From the IMG/VR virus record IMGVR_UViG_3300007540_000069, positions 1 through 29,407 of that record: 29,407 bases of DNA; one strand, 5' to 3'. How positions within the stretch are numbered: position 1 is the first letter of the stretch; every line of letters starts with the position of its first letter. The notes under the pieces are model-generated. The model did no database searches. It had not been told where the DNA came from and saw nothing but the letters and a program-made list of their open reading frames with translations. Shown here piece after piece: positions 21,633 to 29,217 of the stretch. The stretch comes from a virus. The position numbers were made by a program, and so were the translations under genes.

Positions 21633-22232
21633 ATGGAATATGAAACAACATACGAAGACCTGTTCGAAACTATCACTAAAGCCCAATCGGAATTGGGTGA
21701 AGTTGATGGTCCGTATGAATTTGACATCGAGGGAGCAATTGCCGATCTGTACAAAGTGTACAATGAAAAGGCAAGCGCCGACATGGGCAATCAGACTCGA
21801 TACATGCAAGACTTTATAACAGAAGTCCACAAATTGAGAAAATTCCACAATAGAATTGAGGCCAATATTGCCGAGGCTGCCAACCGGGCTGATCATGATA
21901 CTCTGTTAGAGAAGCCCGTAGCTGACCTTATGGATATGATTTACGAATTGCGTGATGAAGTTAATCATCTTCAGCACAATATTGATATTAGTAGGGCCGA
22001 AGCGGCAGACTCCAAAGCAACTGCCAAAGGGTATTGTGCTAAAATAGACAGATTGGAAAGTGACATAGCTGATCTCAAAATACTGCTTGAAGCATCTGTG
22101 AGCGAAGGTCTTAAATACAAGTCTCGCTATAATGATGCTGTGGTTGCTGCCGGGTTCACCGTTGGATTTTTTGAGAGTGGAGCAATCTCTCATGAAGAGC
22201 TTATTGATGCTATCACTGAAATTGTCGATTGA
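21633..22232 (+). CDS. Coiled-coil protein with shared C-terminal module (member 3), 199 aa
   Basis: It follows member 2 after one base. The N-terminal part is acidic and helical; a long coiled coil runs from about 100 to 160 (LRDEVNHLQHNIDISRAEAA). The C-terminal module YNDAVVAAGFTVGFFESGAI, SHEELIDAI is the closest to a consensus. The gene ends on the promoter at 22229. Confidence 0.7.
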   Translation: MEYETTYEDLFETITKAQSELGEVDGPYEFDIEGAIADLYKVYNEKASADMGNQTRYMQDFITEVHKLRKFHNRIEANIAEAANRADHDTLLEKPVADLMDMIYELRDEVNHLQHNIDISRAEAADSKATAKGYCAKIDRLESDIADLKILLEASVSEGLKYKSRYNDAVVAAGFTVGFFESGAISHEELIDAITEIVD

Positions 22233-22257
22233 CATCATGAGTTGGCATATGTATTAT
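22229..22257 (+). promoter_or_regulatory. Sigma70-like promoter
   Basis: TTGACA (22229-22234), 17-base spacer, TATTAT (22252-22257). The TGA of member 3 is embedded in the -35. RNA would start about 22264, with GAAGAGGAA before ATG 22286. Confidence 0.75.
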
Positions 22258-22285
22258 AGCCGTAACGTTTGAAGAGGAAATTACG

Positions 22286-22582
22286 ATGACCAAATCTATT
22301 AATGATGTTCCAGTCATGCAGTCCGGAGAGTTTCTTCGGGAGTATGGTGATGTTATGGTGACCAGAGTTCCACATAATATCCCCGGTATGGCTGCATGGG
22401 CATGGCAGGCTTGTCTTGATGATGGTCGAGCTATCAATATCATTTCACAGGTCCGTCACAAGCCGACACCCACCGAAGTTTCCATGACGAAGCTGTGCTA
22501 TGAACTCGCTGCTATCGGCGGTGGACTGTTCTCATCTAGCGACGATGGTGCTGATATGCTGGTGGGTGTGGTATTCCAGTAA
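22286..22582 (+). CDS. Hypothetical protein, 98 aa
   Basis: It starts behind GAGGAAA and the 22229 promoter. The sequence has VPHNIPGMAAWAWQACLDDG and GGGLFSSSDDGADMLVGVVFQ, giving a compact, Gly-rich, probably enzymatic or binding fold that I cannot name. It is followed after one base by the next gene. Confidence 0.7.
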   Translation: MTKSINDVPVMQSGEFLREYGDVMVTRVPHNIPGMAAWAWQACLDDGRAINIISQVRHKPTPTEVSMTKLCYELAAIGGGLFSSSDDGADMLVGVVFQ

Positions 22583-22583
22583 T

Positions 22584-23684
22584 ATGGCCAAAACCAAAAC
22601 CCGAGCAACAATGGACCGGAATCTGGAACGTAAGTATGCGTCAGAACCAGATTGGTCCGAATGTCCGTCCGATCCAAAGGAGCGACTGCTTGCCAAATAT
22701 GACAGGGTTCAGTATCTAAATTATTTCTACACCCAGAAAGAATACCGCCCTTATGTGGTGAAGTATCTTATCGCCTTGGGGTGGACTAATCCAAATCTTT
22801 CTCGATATCGTCAAAGCCCAATGTGGGCATTGTCCCCTGCTGCCGAAAGACTTATTGTCATGGCAGATAAAGGATGGGAACTTGATGATGATGAGAAGGA
22901 TTATATCGGTGGTGCCCTCGCTATATTTTTGAATTCACCACAATTCGATGTGGCGAAAAGGGTCGAACATTCCGAAGATGCAATTCCCAGATACATTCCA
23001 TCACCTATCATTGATGCTATCGAAGATATGGTGGATGAATGGATGGCCGGTAACTATGAAGCCGGGATCGATATCAAGGGACTTCATGCCAAGCATGGAG
23101 AAACCCTAAAATCAATTCGTGAGAAAGTTCGTCCACTCATCCTTGCGATGCTAGATGACTTCAAGGATCGCGGTGAGCAGGCCAAGGAAGGCTATAATTA
23201 TCTTTCTGATGCCGAGCGTAGGGCTTGTGCTAAAACGCTTCAGGCGGCTCTCAAGAGCGTTGACGGCATACTTGGTGATCATGCCAAGAAGCCTCGTGCC
23301 AAGAAGGTAATCACTGCCACCAAACAGACTGCCGGAATTAAATATCTGGCAGAGTCCAGCGAGTATGGCATCAAGTCTATCGATCCTCGAAAGATTGTTG
23401 GCGCTCAACGGCTGTTCATGTTCAATACCAATCTTCGGATTATCATTGAACTGGTTGCTGATGGTCCGAAAGGGTTTACCTGTAAAGGCACAACTATCTA
23501 CGGATGGAACGCTGATCAATCTCGATCTACCAAACTCCGAAAGCCAGATGAGTTCCTTCCTCATGTTATGAAGAAAGCACCATCGACGATCAACAGGGAA
23601 TGGAATAAGCTCACTACGAAGCCTTCCAAGACCACTGGTCGAATCAACGAACACATTGTACTATTGAGGGTGCTTGACAAATGA
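22584..23684 (+). CDS. Conserved T4-type phage protein of unknown function, 366 aa
   Basis: ATG 22584 follows the previous stop by one base; longer starts would overlap the upstream gene. The C-terminal part (SIDPRKIVGAQRLFMFNTNL, then KGTTIYGWN, LRKPDEFLP, GRINEHIVLLRVL) matches, from memory, a conserved protein of marine T4-like phages (V-D-P-x-K-I-I-G-A-Q...L-x-V-K-G-T-T...L-R-K-P...G-R-I-N). The middle is a helical, Lys/Ala-rich region. No catalytic motif is evident. Its position just before 33-59-32 suggests a replication or transcription role, which is inference. Confidence 0.75.
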   Translation: MAKTKTRATMDRNLERKYASEPDWSECPSDPKERLLAKYDRVQYLNYFYTQKEYRPYVVKYLIALGWTNPNLSRYRQSPMWALSPAAERLIVMADKGWELDDDEKDYIGGALAIFLNSPQFDVAKRVEHSEDAIPRYIPSPIIDAIEDMVDEWMAGNYEAGIDIKGLHAKHGETLKSIREKVRPLILAMLDDFKDRGEQAKEGYNYLSDAERRACAKTLQAALKSVDGILGDHAKKPRAKKVITATKQTAGIKYLAESSEYGIKSIDPRKIVGAQRLFMFNTNLRIIIELVADGPKGFTCKGTTIYGWNADQSRSTKLRKPDEFLPHVMKKAPSTINREWNKLTTKPSKTTGRINEHIVLLRVLDK

Positions 23685-23929
23685 CTAAGATTATGAAAAA
23701 TTCTGAATTTGGTGAATTGGTCCAAGTTGTGGTCGATGATCATGAGATGACCTATATCAATGCAGTCCTTCAGGTATGTGAGGACAGTGGATTTGACCCT
23801 GCTGATGTAGGTGGATTAATCCCGAAATACATCCAAGATAAAATTGAGAAGGAAGCTATTGACCTTCGGATGTTAAAGGCGTATGATACGGTCAATATTA
23901 TTGAAGAGTTTGGAGATACCGATGGCTAA
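23681..23929 (+). CDS. 33: Late-transcription coactivator, T4 gp33-like
   Basis: In the 82 residues, HEMTYINAVLQVCEDSGFDPADVGGLIP followed by KIEKEAIDLRML is the pattern of T4 gp33 relatives in marine phages. gp33 binds the RNA polymerase beta flap and links the sliding clamp to late promoters together with gp55. The order 33 - (insert) - 59 - 32 matches T4 synteny, which strengthens the call. It is coupled to its upstream neighbour by ATGA and overlaps the downstream gene by 8 bases. Confidence 0.78.
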   Translation: MTKIMKNSEFGELVQVVVDDHEMTYINAVLQVCEDSGFDPADVGGLIPKYIQDKIEKEAIDLRMLKAYDTVNIIEEFGDTDG

Positions 23930-24815
23930 ATATGATCACGATGATTTAGTTGATAAGTCAACAAGCGAAGTTATCGTAAGCGATCCGTCACGATTTATTG
24001 CAAATAGGTTTCAGGCGTTTGCTGGTAATATTCATTCAAATATCACTGATAGTGACGACAAGCACACGGCCTTTACCACTTGGCATACCAGACTCATTGA
24101 CACTTTCATTGAGTGTGTCCAAGATGTAAAATGTGATGAAGAAAACGCCTTGGCAACATTTTATGTCAAATTTGAACCCTATGCCAAGTGGTTCGTAGCC
24201 TTTGGTTATATGCTTCCATCTAAACATCCTATGGATACTGGTATTATCAACAGATATGCACTATGGCGGTCGGGACTGCCTACGCAACTGCCTGATGCTG
24301 CCCAAGTTGATAAGGCAACTTCGGGCGATTTCAAATTGTCAATGGGGGACTTGTGTGAAATTTCCCATGGTAAGGCTTTGTATGATGTTGCTCTCCATCA
24401 GCATATGGAGAGCGATCCCATCGACTCATTTGAAGAAATATTACAACGATTCCCAAATCTTGAGTATAATGACCGGCATCATCTGATGATTATGGATACC
24501 CCCGATATGATCGATCTTGTCGAAGAGCTTAGGGCTATAACAGAAAAACAATCCAAGACAGTCCTGCATGCCAAAGATATTATCGAAGATCACAAGACAC
24601 TTACCATTCAACGCAATAATTTAAAGGACCAATTGGTGATCGCCACCAACGCAGTTATTCCTCTCCAAGAAGAGAATGGGAACTTGATGACGTTTCAAAG
24701 ACGAGTTCTTGGGGCGTGTGGGTTCTCACATGAGGGCTTGTCTAGTGGTGCCGTCACTATCGATGATCTTATCGATATCATCAACGACGCCATAGACGGT
24801 GATGATGATGGTTGA
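23922..24815 (+). CDS. Protein with shared C-terminal module (member 4), between 33 and 59
   Basis: ATG 23922 overlaps gene 33; 297 residues. The first 190 residues are a distinct helical domain (AFTTWHTRLIDTFIECVQDV; FYVKFEPYAKWFVAFGYMLP). A coiled-coil stretch follows (about 205-260), then the module RRVLGACGFSHEGLSSGAVT, IDDLIDII and an acidic end. Genes 33 and 59 are adjacent in T4, so this looks like an insertion of a family member that also occurs in the 20695-22232 cluster. Function unknown. The 3' end overlaps gp59 by about 14 bases. Confidence 0.72.
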   Translation: MAKYDHDDLVDKSTSEVIVSDPSRFIANRFQAFAGNIHSNITDSDDKHTAFTTWHTRLIDTFIECVQDVKCDEENALATFYVKFEPYAKWFVAFGYMLPSKHPMDTGIINRYALWRSGLPTQLPDAAQVDKATSGDFKLSMGDLCEISHGKALYDVALHQHMESDPIDSFEEILQRFPNLEYNDRHHLMIMDTPDMIDLVEELRAITEKQSKTVLHAKDIIEDHKTLTIQRNNLKDQLVIATNAVIPLQEENGNLMTFQRRVLGACGFSHEGLSSGAVTIDDLIDIINDAIDGDDDG

Positions 24816-25395
24816 TGCGGTCGAAGTCTATCAGATGTATAATGCTATCCGATTGCACTTCACCAGTAAGAGCTATGACTGCATCAAATATAATATGAAG
24901 TCTCATGCGACTCCCGAATCATATTGGAAGCGACGAGATAAGGGGTTCTTTGCGCGTCTTGCAAGAAAACTCCGTACGGCAGATAATGTCAAAGGATATC
25001 TCGTCGCCAACTTTCTGGCAGACAACACATGGATTGGAGATATGGACGATGATGTTTTCCGAGAATGGGAAGCCCGTCAAGAATCTCTGACATACACATT
25101 CGAGAGCGACGTTCGACAATTGTCCGAACATCCTCTAAAAGAAATTCTTGTTTCGGTCGATGGTAATGTTCCATCAATCGTTCAAGATATGATAGCTATT
25201 GAAGTCTCTATCGAGACAGTAGTTATCATCGATGCGATCACAGATTTCATTCGTAAGAACGATGATCGTATCACCGATACATTGCTATGGCCAGAGGTGA
25301 AACTCAAGCTGCAAAAGTATAGATCGTTTATGGACCTTAGTCCAACCCGTCTCCAAAAATTTGCAGAAATTATGAGAAAACACTTTACATCATAG
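24802..25395 (+). CDS. 59: DNA helicase loader, T4 gp59-like
   Basis: The frame begins with ATG at 24802, 24805 and 24808 (GTG at 24799); the exact start is open, giving about 195-198 residues. VYQMYNAIRLHFTSKSYDCI, then KYN, ESYWKRRDKGFFARLARK and NFLADNTWIGD align well with T4 gp59 as I remember it (VYKLYLMIKQHM, YDVIKYN, YQKRRDKYFFQKL, NLVANQDAWIGD). gp59 loads gp41 helicase on gp32-coated forks and D-loops. The position directly before gene 32 fits. Confidence 0.9.
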   Translation: MMMVDAVEVYQMYNAIRLHFTSKSYDCIKYNMKSHATPESYWKRRDKGFFARLARKLRTADNVKGYLVANFLADNTWIGDMDDDVFREWEARQESLTYTFESDVRQLSEHPLKEILVSVDGNVPSIVQDMIAIEVSIETVVIIDAITDFIRKNDDRITDTLLWPEVKLKLQKYRSFMDLSPTRLQKFAEIMRKHFTS

Positions 25396-25412
25396 TCAAT
25401 GTATGGTATACT
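25384..25412 (+). promoter_or_regulatory. Sigma70-like promoter of gene 32
   Basis: TTTACA (25384-25389), 17-base spacer, TATACT (25407-25412). It overlaps the end of gene 59 and would give a leader of about 62 bases before ATG 25481. Confidence 0.7.
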
Positions 25413-25422
25413 TCACCCTTAC

Positions 25423-25469
25423 ATCATGAACCTCCGTGATAACAAAAATCAATAAAAGCTAATATGGAG
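25423..25469 (+). promoter_or_regulatory. gp32 leader: hairpin plus A-rich unstructured region
   Basis: ATCATG (25423-25428) pairs with CGTGAT (25435-25440; one G-U) around the loop AACCTC. CTCC (25432-25435) could pair instead with the GGAG ribosome-binding site (25466-25469). Between them lies an A-rich single-stranded stretch (25441-25464). T4 gene 32 is autoregulated through a 5' structure followed by an unstructured A-rich leader, and this layout is similar. Confidence 0.45.
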
Positions 25470-25480
25470 CAATAATACAC

Positions 25481-26425
25481 ATGGGTTTTTCAGACTTTAA
25501 GAAATCTCGGCGTTCGGTCGAGGAAATGATCCAAGTTGCAAAGCAGATCGATCAGACTAAAACATCAGGCGATGATCGTATCTGGAAGCCAACTGCCGAC
25601 AAGGCCGGTAACGGTACGGCACTCATTCGATTTGTGGGACCAGCACATAACCATGGTGACACATTCGAATACGTCAAGTTCTTCAATCACTTTTTCCAAG
25701 GACCAACCGGAAAGTGGTATGTACAGAACTCACTATCAACTCTCAATCAAGACGATCCTGTAGGCGACTATAATCGTGCCCTGTGGAATGCAGGACGGGA
25801 AGACCTTGCCCGAAAGTATAAGCGCAAGCTTCACTACTATGCCAACATTGTGGTTCTGGAAGACGATAATAATCCAGACGCAGTAGGTAAGGTGTGGATT
25901 TATGATTTCGGTGCCACTGTCTACGATATGATCAAGGATGCAATGGAACCCAAGTTCCCTCACATTCCAAAGATCAATCCGTTCGACTTCGATGAGGGTG
26001 CCAATCTTCGACTGATGTATGAGATTGGTTCTAACAAGCAGCGGACATATGCCAAGTCATACTTTGAGCCTCAAAGCCCATTGTATGGTGGTGATGATAA
26101 GATGCAAGAGATGGTGTATAACAGCATGCATCCCTTGGAAGCAGAGATTGCTCCGGATAAGTTCCGGACATATGCAGAGCTAGAGGCAGAACTCTATGCT
26201 GTGCTTGGGGAACTGTCCCCATCTCAGAAGGCCGCTGCTGCCGGTGCTGCAACACTTCCTGTTGCTCCTGCACCAGTACGACCAACAGTGGATAGTCGAT
26301 CACCTATGATTTCTGATACTGCCGAGACGATCCGGGAGATGAGAATGCCCATTGATGATGATGATGATGATGATGATCTCGATGCCAACATCGACTTCTT
26401 CAAGAATATGTCATTGGATGATTAA
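25481..26425 (+). CDS. 32: Single-stranded DNA-binding protein, T4 gp32-like
   Basis: In the 314 residues, the basic N-terminal element KKSRRS (7-12) serves cooperativity. The core includes FVGPAHNHGDTFEYVKFFNH, WYVQNSLSTLNQDDPVGDYN (79-98), KRKLHYYANIVVLED (114-128) and the NPFDFDEGANLRL segment. The C-terminal tail is very acidic (a run of 8 Asp), as needed for contacts with gp59 and other replication proteins. There is no cysteine anywhere, so the T4 zinc site is absent, as in cyanophage-type gp32. It coats single-stranded DNA in replication, recombination and repair. Confidence 0.93.
   Translation: MGFSDFKKSRRSVEEMIQVAKQIDQTKTSGDDRIWKPTADKAGNGTALIRFVGPAHNHGDTFEYVKFFNHFFQGPTGKWYVQNSLSTLNQDDPVGDYNRALWNAGREDLARKYKRKLHYYANIVVLEDDNNPDAVGKVWIYDFGATVYDMIKDAMEPKFPHIPKINPFDFDEGANLRLMYEIGSNKQRTYAKSYFEPQSPLYGGDDKMQEMVYNSMHPLEAEIAPDKFRTYAELEAELYAVLGELSPSQKAAAAGAATLPVAPAPVRPTVDSRSPMISDTAETIREMRMPIDDDDDDDDLDANIDFFKNMSLDD
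26354..26377 (+). repeat. (GAT)8 trinucleotide run in gene 32
   Basis: Eight GAT codons in a row encode the Asp tail of gp32. It can vary in length by slippage without leaving frame. Confidence 0.8.
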
Positions 26426-26445
26426 TATATACCAATGAATAAGAG

Positions 26446-26479
26446 AAGGGCACTAGGAGTAATCTTAGTGCCCTTTTTT
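26446..26479 (+). terminator. Rho-independent terminator after gene 32
   Basis: AAGGGCACTA (26446-26455) and TAGTGCCCTT (26466-26475) form a 10-bp stem with a 10-base loop, running into six T (26474-26479). It is the clearest intrinsic terminator in the window. Confidence 0.92.
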
Positions 26480-26480
26480 A

Positions 26481-26509
26481 TTGACACCTCCAAAGCTTTA
26501 ATTTATGAT
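26481..26509 (+). promoter_or_regulatory. Sigma70-like promoter after the gene 32 terminator
   Basis: TTGACA (26481-26486), 17-base spacer, TATGAT (26504-26509). It begins one base after the terminator T-run and serves the 26532 gene. Confidence 0.78.
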
Positions 26510-26531
26510 ATTGGGAAATAGGAGACGTATA

Positions 26532-27083
26532 ATGATTAGGCTTGATAGTATGAATATGTTATCATGTAGGGTTGGAAAGTTCTCATTTTCAAGTGCCTTG
26601 AATGTGAAGCTCGATATTGACCAATGTCTGGATGATATTGACAGTAATATTCCTGTAAGTGGTTCTATTATTTCCCGATTATCCTCGAATTTGGATAATA
26701 TATGCCTGTGGGATCATTTGGGTGATCTGACAGCGGAACGTATGTCCAATGCGTATAGTGAGGTTACTAAATATTCAGTCCATGACTCTACTGACCAAGA
26801 CACCGACAATTTGAGAATTGCGCTTGAGAAAGTTAAGCCAATTGTTGAGCAATTGATTACTGGGTATGTGTCGCTGATGCCAACCATGTATGTCCCCGGC
26901 TTCACTGATGTTATTCTCCAAGGCGGCAATAGATCGGCTACCCATGTAACTATTGAAGAGTATAATGCCAAGGTCGCTGAACTCACAGACGAAAGAGATT
27001 ACTATGCATCTGAAATCGAATTGATGTCGGATGACATTGCTAATCTGCAAGAGGCACTTGACAACTCTAATCCCATCGAGTAG
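26532..27083 (+). CDS. Hypothetical protein with C-terminal coiled coil, 183 aa
   Basis: ATG 26532 follows TAGGAG and the 26481 promoter. The N-terminal 90 residues are mixed; a hydrophobic segment (VEQLITGYVSLMPTMYVPGF) follows, then an acidic helix with coiled-coil character (KVAELTDERDYYASEIELMS). It lacks the GF...LID module of the 20695 family. Function unknown. Confidence 0.68.
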   Translation: MIRLDSMNMLSCRVGKFSFSSALNVKLDIDQCLDDIDSNIPVSGSIISRLSSNLDNICLWDHLGDLTAERMSNAYSEVTKYSVHDSTDQDTDNLRIALEKVKPIVEQLITGYVSLMPTMYVPGFTDVILQGGNRSATHVTIEEYNAKVAELTDERDYYASEIELMSDDIANLQEALDNSNPIE

Positions 27084-27086
27084 GTT
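27058..27086 (+). promoter_or_regulatory. Sigma70-like promoter candidate
   Basis: TTGACA (27058-27063), 17-base spacer, TAGGTT (27081-27086; keeps T1, A2, T6, the same positions as the 13842 promoter). It overlaps the end of the 26532 gene and lies 35 bases before ATG 27122. Confidence 0.42.
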
Positions 27087-27121
27087 GAATGCAAGTTAAC
27101 TCCAACCAAAGGAATATTACA

Positions 27122-27328
27122 ATGGCTTTTGATGATAACTGGACTGCCGAACGGCGCGAAGCTTATGATCGCAAGGTTGCTCTGAATGCCACGTATGGCC
27201 GACAGGCAGATGCCGAGCTTGAGGATTTCCAATATCGGAATGAAGTCGGCGCTGTTGTACTCGGTCGATTGCTTGCTGCCCCATTTGTGTGGGCATGGCG
27301 TAAGGTGCGTTCAATTGCAAAAATCTAA
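27122..27328 (+). CDS. Hypothetical protein, 68 aa
   Basis: ATG 27122 follows AAAGGAA; an in-frame ATG at 27089 is less likely. The N-terminus is charged and helical (WTAERREAYDRKVALNATYG), and the C-terminus hydrophobic then basic (VVLGRLLAAPFVWAWRKVRS), so it may touch the inner membrane. No family is recognised. Confidence 0.65.
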   Translation: MAFDDNWTAERREAYDRKVALNATYGRQADAELEDFQYRNEVGAVVLGRLLAAPFVWAWRKVRSIAKI

Positions 27329-27518
27329 TTCAGACAGATTTGTAAAAGTCATGTCCCGGAAGGGATACCCGATATGGATCAATACTGATCGTATCGGGTC
27401 TGTCTGGTATGAAGGTGAGTATGCCGCTTTGTCCGTTGATGGTATCGTCCATTCGTTCGAAAGAGATAAAGGGTTTGATGATCTTCTCATGGTCCTCTAT
27501 GGCAGTATCGAAAAATAA
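27315..27518 (+). CDS. Small FlbD-like-fold hypothetical protein, about 67 aa, probable TTG start
   Basis: The only ATG (27351) would cut off the strand RFVKVMS, which reads as part of the fold (FVKVMSRKGYPIWINTDRIG, then a turn and ALSVDGIVHSF). An in-frame TTG at 27315 lies about 8 bases after AAGGTG and overlaps the previous stop by 14 bases, so I prefer it. Similarity to small FlbD-type proteins is only in layout. Confidence 0.55.
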   Translation: MQKSNSDRFVKVMSRKGYPIWINTDRIGSVWYEGEYAALSVDGIVHSFERDKGFDDLLMVLYGSIEK

Positions 27519-27529
27519 AGGTTTGTGAC

Positions 27530-28297
27530 ATGAGTACGAAAATATATAATGGTTTGATTGTAAACTTGCGCGGTATGACGCAAATTGCTGCTATGAATGC
27601 GGTGACCGATCAAGTCAAGGAAGTAGCTGAACGTTCTGCTATCCGAGCATATGAAGCCGAGTTAGCGATTCGATATCGTTCTATCATGGATGCCTTGGAT
27701 GTCGGCGTGTCTCTCTGGCCGGGCGAAGCCGAAGTTATGAAATGCTATGCGCATAAGACCGATCCGGCAGTTGCTGGGTTCTATACGGCCAAACATATGG
27801 TGGGTGATCGTTTTATGCCGGAAGGTATGGACCCAACCATTCACATCATATTCTTCCCGATATCAAGGGGAAGAATATTGGCCTTGCTCAATTGTCATAG
27901 CAGGCGCGTGGATGCGTATATGGACATTGATGATGTCACATCGTTATCCGAATATGGTTACTGGGATAACGCCGATCAACCAGACGATATGCCTGATGCC
28001 AAGTGGGCTACCAGATGTCGTCATTGGGAAGAGGCCATACCGGGCTTTGCTTTGAATTCTGGGGCAGCATATGAGAGAGTTGTACTCTCTAGGATGGACA
28101 TGCTTCAGATCACTCTAGATGAAAAGTATTTTGTAGAGCAACGTGATAAATTCAGATTAGACTGTGCGTCTATCGAAAAACGTATCAATAGCGTCTTTCC
28201 TAAATATAAGGATGAAGTCTGGCCACGAAGTGATTGTGATAATGATGAGATTATTAAAAGTCACATCAGATTAATTCTAGAGACGACAGGGAGCTAA
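27530..28297 (+). CDS. Hypothetical protein, 255 aa
   Basis: It starts behind AAAGG. The N-terminal helical stretch (AMNAVTDQVKEVAERSAIRA), a middle with YTAKHMVGDRFMPEGMDPTI and IHIIFFPISRGRILALL, and a charged helical C-terminus look like a folded cytosolic protein. I recognise no motif. The gene is followed one base later by a small one. Confidence 0.7.
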   Translation: MSTKIYNGLIVNLRGMTQIAAMNAVTDQVKEVAERSAIRAYEAELAIRYRSIMDALDVGVSLWPGEAEVMKCYAHKTDPAVAGFYTAKHMVGDRFMPEGMDPTIHIIFFPISRGRILALLNCHSRRVDAYMDIDDVTSLSEYGYWDNADQPDDMPDAKWATRCRHWEEAIPGFALNSGAAYERVVLSRMDMLQITLDEKYFVEQRDKFRLDCASIEKRINSVFPKYKDEVWPRSDCDNDEIIKSHIRLILETTGS

Positions 28298-28298
28298 C

Positions 28299-28514
28299 AT
28301 GCTTAATAATGGATTGGCTGACTTTGCGGTGTTCGTAAACTATACGGGCACTGATCATAAGAATTGGAACACGCTGAAGGCATTCAATTGTCATTCTCTG
28401 GCAGAGGCTCTCGGGCTGGCAATACTGAACATCAAGTCCAATGATAATGATGCTATAATCCATAAGTATATGGTGATCAATGTCACCGATGCTACTGCCC
28501 CTGTTGGAGTCTAG
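28299..28514 (+). CDS. Hypothetical protein, 71 aa
   Basis: It starts one base after the preceding stop, with GGGAGC upstream. It is a compact sequence (ADFAVFVNYTGTDHKNWNTL, SLAEALGLAILNIKSNDNDA) of alpha/beta character. No family is recognised. Confidence 0.68.
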   Translation: MLNNGLADFAVFVNYTGTDHKNWNTLKAFNCHSLAEALGLAILNIKSNDNDAIIHKYMVINVTDATAPVGV

Positions 28515-28517
28515 TAA

Positions 28518-28946
28518 ATGGCCACGCTCGTATGTAATAATAGCTCTGGCGTATTCGTGTGTCAGTCATGTGGATATGTGGCCCCCAATTCTAACGATGC
28601 ATCAAGACATTCCCTAGGTAATTGTGAGGAAATAATGGATGCTCATAGAAAATCATACCCAAAGGAAGCTGATAAATATCTTGAGCGAAAGCGTGCCGTC
28701 GAAATACTCGTCCGGGACGCACGCCATTATCATAAATCACATATCTTCTATCTCAGTAATGTGAGATATTTTCAGCACGCACTCGCCAAGGCTAAGACCA
28801 AGACTGGTATCGAAAGAATTATATCCTCGATACAATCAGAAAACAATATGGCAATTCGAATGAAGTCTCGAACTGTTGGCCTTATGAATGCTGCATTCAA
28901 AGTGAAAGGAATCACTCGTGCCCGACAACGCCCCTCAAGGCCATAA
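28518..28946 (+). CDS. Zinc-finger (C2HC) protein, 142 aa
   Basis: The N-terminus has C15-x2-C18-x12-H31-x4-C36 (VCQSCGYVAPN, then RHSLGNCEE), a plausible C2HC or C2H2-like zinc finger. The rest is helical and very basic (LERKRAVEILVRDARHYHK; RMKSRTVGLM; KGITRARQRPSRP). This suggests nucleic-acid binding, possibly a regulator. Homology is not recognised, so the role is inference from the metal motif and charge. Confidence 0.68.
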   Translation: MATLVCNNSSGVFVCQSCGYVAPNSNDASRHSLGNCEEIMDAHRKSYPKEADKYLERKRAVEILVRDARHYHKSHIFYLSNVRYFQHALAKAKTKTGIERIISSIQSENNMAIRMKSRTVGLMNAAFKVKGITRARQRPSRP

Positions 28947-28968
28947 CGAACCATCAAGAGGACTTCTA

Positions 28969-29217
28969 ATGTCCATGGCCATACGAGTAGATCATGGTCT
29001 GGGTGTCCCCGGTTACTATGATCAGTTCTTTGGAGGTGGTGCCCACAAGAAACGTCTTGAGGCTACCATTCAGGATATGCGGCGAGCATGGGAGGAAATG
29101 TCTGGCAACGGGTTCTATCATCCTGACTTGGAAGACATGTATGCTAACCAATACGAGGATTGCCAGCTAGTCACAGACATTCCTATGCTGGCCTCTGAAG
29201 CACCTGTAGGTGATTAA
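28969..29217 (+). CDS. Hypothetical protein, 82 aa
   Basis: ATG 28969 follows AGAGGA (28957-28962); a GTG at 28918 in the same frame would overlap the previous gene. The protein contains GLGVPGYYDQFFGGG and a Trp/Tyr-rich acidic C-terminus. It is the last + strand gene; its stop overlaps the stop of a minus-strand gene. Confidence 0.65.
   Translation: MSMAIRVDHGLGVPGYYDQFFGGGAHKKRLEATIQDMRRAWEEMSGNGFYHPDLEDMYANQYEDCQLVTDIPMLASEAPVGD

Noticed and set aside
25481-26425. Loss of the gp32 zinc site as a novelty
   Set aside because: The cysteine-free form with a TLNQxDPVxxYN segment is, as I remember, usual in cyanophage-type gp32 proteins, so it is a lineage trait.
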